The notes under the pieces: model-generated
What the model was told of the DNA's origin: nothing
Database searches by the model: none
Seen by the model: only the letters and a program-made list of their open reading frames with translations
Position numbers and translations under genes: made by a program
Shown: piece after piece, positions 56,901 to 64,000 of the stretch
Position numbering within the stretch: the first letter of the stretch is position 1
Layout of the letters: each line of letters starts with the position of its first letter
Source: Pseudorasbora parva
Taxonomy: Eukaryota > Chordata > Actinopteri > Cypriniformes > Gobionidae
Length of the DNA: 64,000 nucleotides
Direction: 5' to 3'
Assembly (NCBI RefSeq): GCF_024679245.1
Contig: NC_090173.1
Span: 56,320,711-56,384,710 of the forward strand

Positions 56901-58038
56901 TGTTGGAGTCCGCCAGCAAGAATAGAAATTCAGGTGACAATGTTGTGTGGTCATCTCCCCAATTTATAACACCATTTATTTACCTTTTTGATTGATTGTT
57001 TAATTGATTTCATTAGTGCCCTCTGAAGCTGTATGGTAATTATGATAAGAATGTTATGTTGCATCTTGCATGTGACAAATATTAAAGGTAATAATAGCCA
57101 TATATGGTTTTATTCAAATGTATTTATTTATTTCATTTTAGACAGGGAACATAACACTGAAATTAAATGAGCAAAAAGTTATCAAAACATGTGTTTTTAC
57201 ATTGTTTTACCTCATCAAAATAATCAAAGCAATTTTAAATTTTTTTTTTTAAATGTATATAAGGTTTAACTCATTTTAGGTCAATTTAATGTAATTTCCA
57301 TTGAAAAAAAACTTAAACATCTGAATATGTGTGTCCCTTATGACAATAATATGAGGCATTGAGTTTTGAAGTCAGCGTGGACAAATTAGACTAATTCGTA
57401 TAGGTAGAATTCAACTGCATAAATCCAGACATAATAGGCCTACAATATATGAACAAGTGCAAAATTAAATTCACAGAATAAATGGAGTGTGTATGTGAGA
57501 ATCATTTTATTATCCTGCAGTGCGTGTGACATTTGGAAGTAACGCCAACACTTTTGGCCTTTTTCGCTTTCCGTACACCCAGCTGTGCTTAGCTGCTTCT
57601 GCATCCGCTATCAACAGACATGCTTCGTTGAGGGGGAACAGGAATTCCGGAAGGGAACGGAATCGACTAGGACAGTCACCATTTGTGACATTGGTCCTTC
57701 TGATAGCCTGTGGCAAGTGTCTGTTTGGCCAAATCATAACGTGGGCCATGTGTTTATTAGTGTGTGTGTGTGTGTGTTTGTCTCATCCTGTTTTCTTTTT
57801 CCCTTCAGAATTGGGGTGCCAGTATTACCCGTGTCCTTTGTGTGTGGTGTTGGTTCGGCTGTCGGCCTGCAGTGTTCACAGCGGTGTGTTTTGGTGCTGT
57901 GTTGTGAGAGCACGAGTGATTTCTGTGTTTATCCGATAGGCAAGATGAACTCCCCAGTTCTGAACTGGTAAAGTTATATTGCAGGGATATATAAGCACTT
58001 TTATGAGTGATTGTACTCTCTCTATATATATATATATT
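56901..58038. other. Unassigned stretch
   Basis: AT-rich to about 57500. A minus-strand frame at 57510-57749 (78 codons, including ADAEAAKHSWVYGKRKRPK) has coding-like composition and could be an old exon, but I cannot name it. A TG run lies at 57758-57776 and AT at 58022-58037. Confidence 0.4.
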
Positions 58039-59190
58039 AGGGCTGGGCAAGTTAACGCGTCATCGCTTTAACAAATTAATTAATTAACCCAGACAATTAT
58101 TTTATTGTGCATTAACGTAGTTATTTATTATTATATTGAAAGCCCGTTGCTCTGACTCTGAATACTCATAAGTTACAGACAAACCACAGGAGAATACAGG
58201 GCTGTCTGTTAGCCAATGGCTTGACATTCTTTGTCTGGGACAAATGGGACAAATAAAATATTAAAATGACCAGAAAAGTGAAAATGATTCAGATTTTTGT
58301 TTTGTTGTTATTGTTATATTCAATGTAAAAAAAGCGATTGATAATGGAGTCCATCTCTGCCTCTGTAGCCTAGTTCAATAAACAAGTAGCCTAATTAATA
58401 CTAAGTTACTTAAATTTTAGATCCAAACAACCTTTTTTGTTCCATTTCACAAATGATTTCACCGACGAAAATAGTTCCAAAAGAAAGCAACACTCAGCGC
58501 TGTGTTTTGTTACTGTATCATTCAGTGTTTTGAATGAATCATTTAAATGAACGACTCAATGACTCACTCATGAAGACGATCACTTGCTGCCCCCTGTTGG
58601 TGGTTATGTTTAAAAGTATGATGGTATGTTTTTATTTACAACATCAATCTTATAACAATATTTATTGCAACTGTATTTTTTTTGCAGTATAAATTATTTA
58701 ATTTGATCGGTGACAGTCTTTACTATTATAAATGAATTTATTAATCAAATGTAAGAATATAACATGAAAGATGATGCATACATTTAATAAGATTTTTAAA
58801 AATGGCCTTTATAAAATTAAATAACACCCTGGGGTGAATATCACAAATGTGCAGATTTAAGTCGGCCTATGTAAAGGCTGACAGAACACAGATGAGAATA
58901 TTACTACAGAATCAATATATGTATACCACCAATTTAATTTAATTTGATTAAATTTAGGTTTAAGTTGATATTTACAATAAATATTGTAACTGTTACTAAC
59001 TTTTAACTGCTGTAAAAAGCACCTTATTTGTTTAAATTGTTTGCAAACCATATATTTGTACAAAACTTTTGTTCATATAGCAGCACTTTTGTATTAATTA
59101 TTGAATTTTGCGCATACTGCGATTAATCAAAATTTATTAATTAATTACTTTAATACTTAATATTAATTACTGCGATTAATTAAAGCATGT
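58039..59190. mobile_element. Possible AT-rich DNA element
   Basis: Starts GGGCTGGGCAAGTTAACGCG and ends near CTGCGATTAATTAAAGC. Both ends carry ATTAATTAATTA words in inverted relation. Resembles a common fish repeat. No coding content, and exact ends are uncertain. Confidence 0.35.
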
Positions 59191-60072
59191 GAATGCGGCA
59201 CAAAGTGTTGACTTTGTACTGACAAGCAATATTTTTTTCAAAACGCTGCGACTCAACAGCGGAGAAAACTCAGGATCTTCAGTCAGGCAGGTTTGTGAGG
59301 CGATACTGTCAATGTCCTCGTCGTCGTCTTGTAGTTGTGGCATTGCTATGTTCCATTCGTGACATCATATGCTCTCCACTTCTGTTGGCATCTCACAACA
59401 CTTGCTACAAGAACACCACCAATTTTAAAGAGATCTCTGTCTCTCTGAGGCTTGAAGATGTGCTGATGCAGCGGATGCTTCCTCCATCGCTCTGAGTTCT
59501 TAATCAGTGTATTCTGGTTCAAATAAATATGGTGGTGAAAAAAAAATTCAACGTTGTCTGTTAATATATCGAAATCTTCTTCCATTGCGATGTCCTGTAC
59601 GTCTAAATATGTTTAGATCTTCACAGTGAAAGGTAACACTTCCCAAATTTCTGTGTAAACAATGAGAGACGTACACGCGCGAGAGATCCACTTCCCGCGC
59701 TTTCCGCGCTTGCGCAGACTAAAGCCAGAACACGCGAATGTCACAACAGGAAACACGCACGCGCACCCTCGGATCAGTCGGACGTAGTGGTGTACAAGCG
59801 GTAAAAACGATATAAATACTGATTGTTTTCTCACACAAACCGCTCGTCTCGTGTCTTAGGCCATCAGTGTGCACTTACGATGGGGGATTGTTTAATTTGG
59901 ACTTCTCTGTGTATGCTCTTTGAGGTGGTGACCATAGACCTGCATTATGTGAGGCACAGACAAGAACGGTTTGACCTAAAATGATCAAAATGGAAACTAC
60001 TGGGGAAACAAATAGTCCTACATCTCGGATGCCCATGAGGTAAGCTAAAACATATCACAATTTAATTTCAAA
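59191..60072. other. Unassigned stretch
   Basis: Several short open frames on both strands (for example 59346-59585 minus) match nothing recognisable. CpG-rich near 59670-59770. No gene supported. Confidence 0.4.
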
Positions 60073-60090
60073 GTGAACTATCCCTTTAAC
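60073..60090. mobile_element. Isolated Angel-like terminus
   Basis: AAGTGAACTATCCCTTTAAC is the inverted end of the family seen at 15801-16565 and 40505. The rest of the element upstream (perhaps from about 59950) is diverged. Confidence 0.5.
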
Positions 60091-60305
60091 ATATTTTTTT
60101 GCCTACATATAGTGAGCTGCAGTAATCTAACCTTATCAACACAAAAGCATGAATGACTTTTTGGAGATCACGCTTGGACAAAAATGGTTTTGCCTTCGCT
60201 ATTAATCTAAAGTGATAAAAACAGAACTCTACCACGGAATAAATCTGTTTCTCAAACTTGAGATCACTGTAAAAAGAGCTCCTAAATTTCTTACAGAAGG
60301 GGGCT

Positions 60306-60658
60306 AGATCTAGCCTGGTCCTACCAGTCTTTCCTTTGTACAGAGAGTCTGGCCACTCTCCATTGACGAGCGTTAACTTCCTTGAAGACGGGAACTCTGT
60401 TAAAGTTTAAAACTATTGGATCTGCCCAGAGCCACTCTAGATCTGCCATAACCATTCACTAATGTTTGGTCGTGTTGTTTGTCATCTCAAACTAGCGCAA
60501 CATCAACGTCATCGTTCTCAGCCACTCCCTCTGTTTGCTGACTGGAACGGTTCAAATTTGACCGGAGAAAACCAGAGAATATACCGCAATCCCAGACGGA
60601 GTACTGAAGGAAAATTTAAATTGAGCGGAAGTAGGAGGGCGGAGCCAGGCTAGGCTAG
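60306..60658. mobile_element. Short TIR element
   Basis: CTAGCCTGGTCCTACCAG at the left and AGGCTAGGCTAG (inverted relative of CTAGCCTGG) at the right bound about 350 bases with no coding capacity. Confidence 0.45.
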
Positions 60659-61492
60659 ACCGCCCAGATCAGCAAAATTATTTGCAACTCCAAACCACAC
60701 AACTTTAGTTTTATCTTCGTTCAGTTTTAAAGAAATATAAAGATAACCATGATTTGTTGTCATGTATATAGTCCCACAATGAGCGCACAATGGTCACCAT
60801 AGGTGAAACGGGAGCGAGCACCCAGATGGCAGGTAATTGGGGCCATATCCTTTCTGCGTGCGTTCCTGTACCTCCGTCCGTTGATGATTTAATATCCAAA
60901 AGCATTTGGCGGTCAAACGTTAACAAGACAAAGAAGTTTATCACACTGAGAGACGTAATCACAAATAGAACAAAGACATCATGCCATCGGGGTTCTAAAT
61001 TAACTCTATTTGATCACCAGCCGATCCGAATTTCCACTAGCCAAATTTTTTTCCCCGGTGAAAATAAGAGAAATTATGAGTGCCACTGAATGCATTTGAT
61101 CATTTTATTAACATTGTTGGAATGAAAAACACATAGAAAGTACACAGAGGTAAATTAGAGTACTCAAGTAAATTACAGGGCCCGACATTAAGCCTTTTCG
61201 TGAGTTTGTCCTTAGGACAAGTGAATGACAGAATCACTTGTCAGAGTAAAAAATGTGCTTGTCCGGATTTTTTTTTTTGTGTGTGTGTGTGTTGTAAATA
61301 TAATTTATTCTGAAGCAATATTGTCACCAGTGTTCATTCAGTTTTGACATATTTTAAATCTGTATATTTGTGATATCTTTTTACCTTTTATAAAGGGCAT
61401 TTTTCCATAATCTAATTAAATATTGGCTATGCTTTCAAATTATTATTTTTTAATTGAATCTAGAAATTAAATTAGAATAAGGCACTATTGGT
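60659..61492. other. Unassigned stretch
   Basis: Contains a T/GT run at about 61267-61293. No gene or complete element recognised. Confidence 0.4.
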
Positions 61493-61740
61493 GTAACGAC
61501 TGCTCTGAGACAGAAGGTAGGATCCAAACGCAGCTTTATTTAAAGGACAATCCACAATCGTTGTCAGAGAAAAGGCAAAAGGTCATACACAGGTAGGCAG
61601 TCCAATCAGGCAAACAAAACAAGGGACAGAGGTAAAAGGGTAATCCGAGACAGGCAAGAATTCCAACGAAACCGAGAGACATGAAACCAGGGATAACGCT
61701 CAGAAATGCAGTGTGAGACAAAACAATTCACGAGTTTGTG
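61493..61740 (-). mobile_element. Possible solo-LTR or LTR fragment
   Basis: Starts TGTAACGACTGC. On the minus strand it shows AATAAAGCTGCGTTTGGATCC close to that end, as expected for R-U5 of a fish LTR. No partner LTR or internal coding sequence lies nearby. Confidence 0.35.
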
Positions 61741-61946
61741 TGCCCATATAATCTTAGTGAAAGTGGTAAACAGATTTGGCTTGCTGTCTGCTATACGGCA
61801 TTTCAGAATGTTTGTAAACAATGGGCACCAGGATACTTCCGGGTGGCAGAACGCGAGCGGCTTCTATTGACAAACTGAAGAGATCCAGCCGGCTACTGTA
61901 AACAGTTACAAAGTTAAGAACATTGCTTTTAATCAAAGTTAAAACT

Positions 61947-64000
61947 ATGACAAAAACGTGTTGTGTTTGGGGTTGCACCGCCAGATATAAGGCAAAAGGT
62001 GTAGGATTTTATAGATTTCCTTCAGAAAAAAGTAAACATATCCAGCGGAGCCTGTGGGTGAGGAGGTTAAAGCGAGTGGACGTCGTCAAAAGTAGTGTAA
62101 CAGAGAAGATAGCAAGACGGAGTGGCGGAGTAGCCATTTCCAACGCGCCAGACTGGGAACCAAACCTCCATCATCGTATTTGTGGAAGACATTTTCTCAC
62201 AGGTAATGTATAAAATGTTTGGTTTGGTTGTCTTTGTGTCATTTAGCAAAACATAATGGCCAAGTTAACCCGCTAGCTAACGTCAGCTCTAGTTTTGGCA
62301 GTGTCACCCTAAAATATGTCAATTTTGTGATTCTGGCGAAAACATTTATTTTCTTTCATTTGTTCATTTTAATCGGGCATTCATGATAGGTCTGTGTGAT
62401 CGGGACTTTTATTTTAAAAAGTGAACCGAGGATTTGTATGGAGGAGCTGTAACGTATTGCCCCGGCGGCCGGCGCCCTCACACAGTTAACTTTACTAGAT
62501 ATTTTGTACGACGCATACACGTTTGTGCCTGTCTCCTCATTTTTTCCTGTTTTCACAGGACTTTCTATTCTGTCAACAAGACTTTATGCACGGGGCCTGC
62601 AACACTAGCTAGCGTTTGCCCAGCTTTAAAAGAAACACCCACAGCTAACTTACACAGCTGATGGCTTAGAACTAGCTGTCACCATCTTGACTTGGCTCCA
62701 TCTATATGCTTTCCAATTGACACAGTATAGGTCAAGTTAAATGTAACGGCAAAAGTAGTAGCTGTAACACACTGAAAGCTAGCAGTCGTTTTTAATGTAG
62801 TGCAAGCAAAATAAATTTTGACTAACGTTTTGTCAAGTGTTCGTTTACACTGGAGAAAAAAAAGACTGAACAACAGCGCTCGTTTGTCCTAGGTCTGCTG
62901 TTCTACTGAATTTACTGTTCTGTGCAGTTTTTAAATGATGAAACGTGAACTGCCCTACTCAATTAAAATGAAATGTTGTAACCTACAATGCAGAGGGGAC
63001 ATTTTCTACAAAAAAGGTCTAGGCCCAGGCTCACAAACAGCTGTGTTTATTGTAAAGCTTGCTTTGTTTGGCCTAAATTGAACTTTCCAGTGTCCAAAAT
63101 TGTAGTAAACATTTGGTAAAATATTGTTACTTTAGAGCACATGCTTAAATGGTCTATGTATTTATATTTATGTTTATTATGCAGGTTGTCCAAATCCTGA
63201 CCCTTACCACCCTGACTTTGCTCCTTCGCAACATCTGGGACCTGAGTTAGCCAATTCAACCACATCTGCTAAGAGAGCAGCAGATAAACAGGGTAGGTAC
63301 CATCGAGCAGTGAGAAGGAGACAGCTTTATTCTGCAGCTAAACCAGGACCAGAACCAGAACCAGGGATTGTTCCTGACATAGAAGACAACCAGGAAAAAG
63401 AAGGGGACAACCAAGACAATGTGGGCCAATGTCAAATGTGTGAAATGCTACAGCAAGAGGTACATAGGTTGTGTTTAGAGAGAGACTCTTACAAAGACAA
63501 GCTGTCAAAATTGTCCATCTCTTCAGAAAATTTCATTGTCACAGAGAATGATGCAGCTAGTCAAATTAATCGCAAACTGAAAATCTTTTCATTTTATTTT
63601 GGCTTGCCATCTTTTGCTGTGTTTATTTGGATTTTGAACTTAATTGCACCGCTTATTTCAGAAAGAAGGGTTATCTCCAAGGAGAATCAACTGCTTTTAA
63701 CTTTGATGAAGCTCCGACACGGACTTGCCCATTTAGACCTTGGTTTCCGGTTTGGTGTGTCCTCTGCATGCGTTTCAAATGTTATCAACAAAGTCATACC
63801 TGTCCTTGCAAAGCGTCTCCAATTTTTAATTTCCTGGCCATCTGCAGATGTTCTTCGGAAAAACATGCCACAGAAGTTCAAGAAGAGGTTTAAGAAATGC
63901 GTTGTTATCATTGACTGCACAGAGTTTTTCATTGACAGGCCATTCAATCTCAGGGCTAGAGCCCAGACCTGGTCGAATTATAAACACCATAACACTCTTA
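61947..64000 (+). CDS. THAP-domain DDE transposase (PIF/ISL2EU-like), 3-prime incomplete
   Basis: Exon 1 (61947-62202) encodes a THAP zinc finger: MTKTCCVWGC, LWVRRL, APDWEP and ICGRHF give the C2CH signature. It ends at CACAG/GTAATG in phase 1. Exon 2 begins at 63185 after TTATTATGCAG. It is open through the window end for 272 codons with no stop and matching phase. It carries an acidic linker, a short coiled coil with CQMCEMLQQEVHRLCLERD, a helix-turn-helix region (RFGVSSACVSNVINKVIPVL) and the start of the DDE_Tnp_4 catalytic domain (VVIIDCTEFFID, RAQTWSNYKHHNTL), including the first catalytic Asp. The frame is clean, so this may be a recent or domesticated transposase. Later catalytic residues lie beyond the window. 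Confidence 0.8.

Overview
This is a eukaryotic, repeat-dominated window, most likely from a cyprinid or closely related teleost fish. That rests on the mix of families: hAT, PIF-Harbinger and TTAA-type short inverted-repeat elements, an L2-clade LINE, an L1/Tx1-type LINE, a SCAN-gag Ty3/gypsy element with integrase upstream of reverse transcriptase, a fish-type C2H2 zinc-finger exon, a PIM-like kinase relative, and CA-rich minisatellites. There are no operons, and no tRNA, rRNA or CRISPR features are visible. Family names come from recognising translated motifs and termini, not from a database search.

Layout. 1-9418: inverted-repeat elements bracketed by a 198-200 bp satellite, on the minus strand at the left edge and as about 21 plus-strand copies from 5249. 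9419-12332: AT-rich spacer, then a 21-copy CA-minisatellite sharing a core motif with the first satellite. 12530-14725: six exons with compatible phases encoding a PIM-like protein that has lost the kinase catalytic motifs. 14968-18320: nested short inverted-repeat elements. 18345-21546: decayed minus-strand gypsy. 21780-37217: an L1-like LINE split by a 2.9 kb hAT element (perfect 8-bp target duplication) and by a 10.0 kb LTR element (26815-36825). The two 1657-bp LTRs of the latter show no difference I can find, and its 1251-codon reading frame lacks reverse transcriptase. 37218-42475: a TIR element with a helicase-like fragment, a hAT transposase pseudogene with a Harbinger-type insertion, and an L2 LINE. 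42506-43515: C2H2 zinc-finger exon. 44710-53471: a region bounded by matching termini. It contains a possible two-exon small ORF and, inside its intron, a near-complete gypsy element (47504-52583). 53513-56900: a three-exon minus-strand integrase-zinc-finger gene whose first exon is split by a young LTR element (54217-56850) encoding a repeat-rich protein and no pol. 56901-61900: mostly unassigned sequence and short elements. 61947-64000: a THAP plus DDE transposase gene running off the right edge.

How it fits together. Nearly everything is transposon-derived. The order of events can be read from exact target-site duplications: L1 LINE before hAT and LTR element; TIR element before SCAN-gag gypsy; integrase-like gene before repeat-coding LTR element. 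The youngest insertions are the two non-autonomous LTR elements and the SCAN-gag gypsy. Coding sequence most likely to matter to the host: the PIM-like pseudokinase, the zinc-finger exon, the integrase-like exons (now interrupted) and possibly the THAP-DDE gene.
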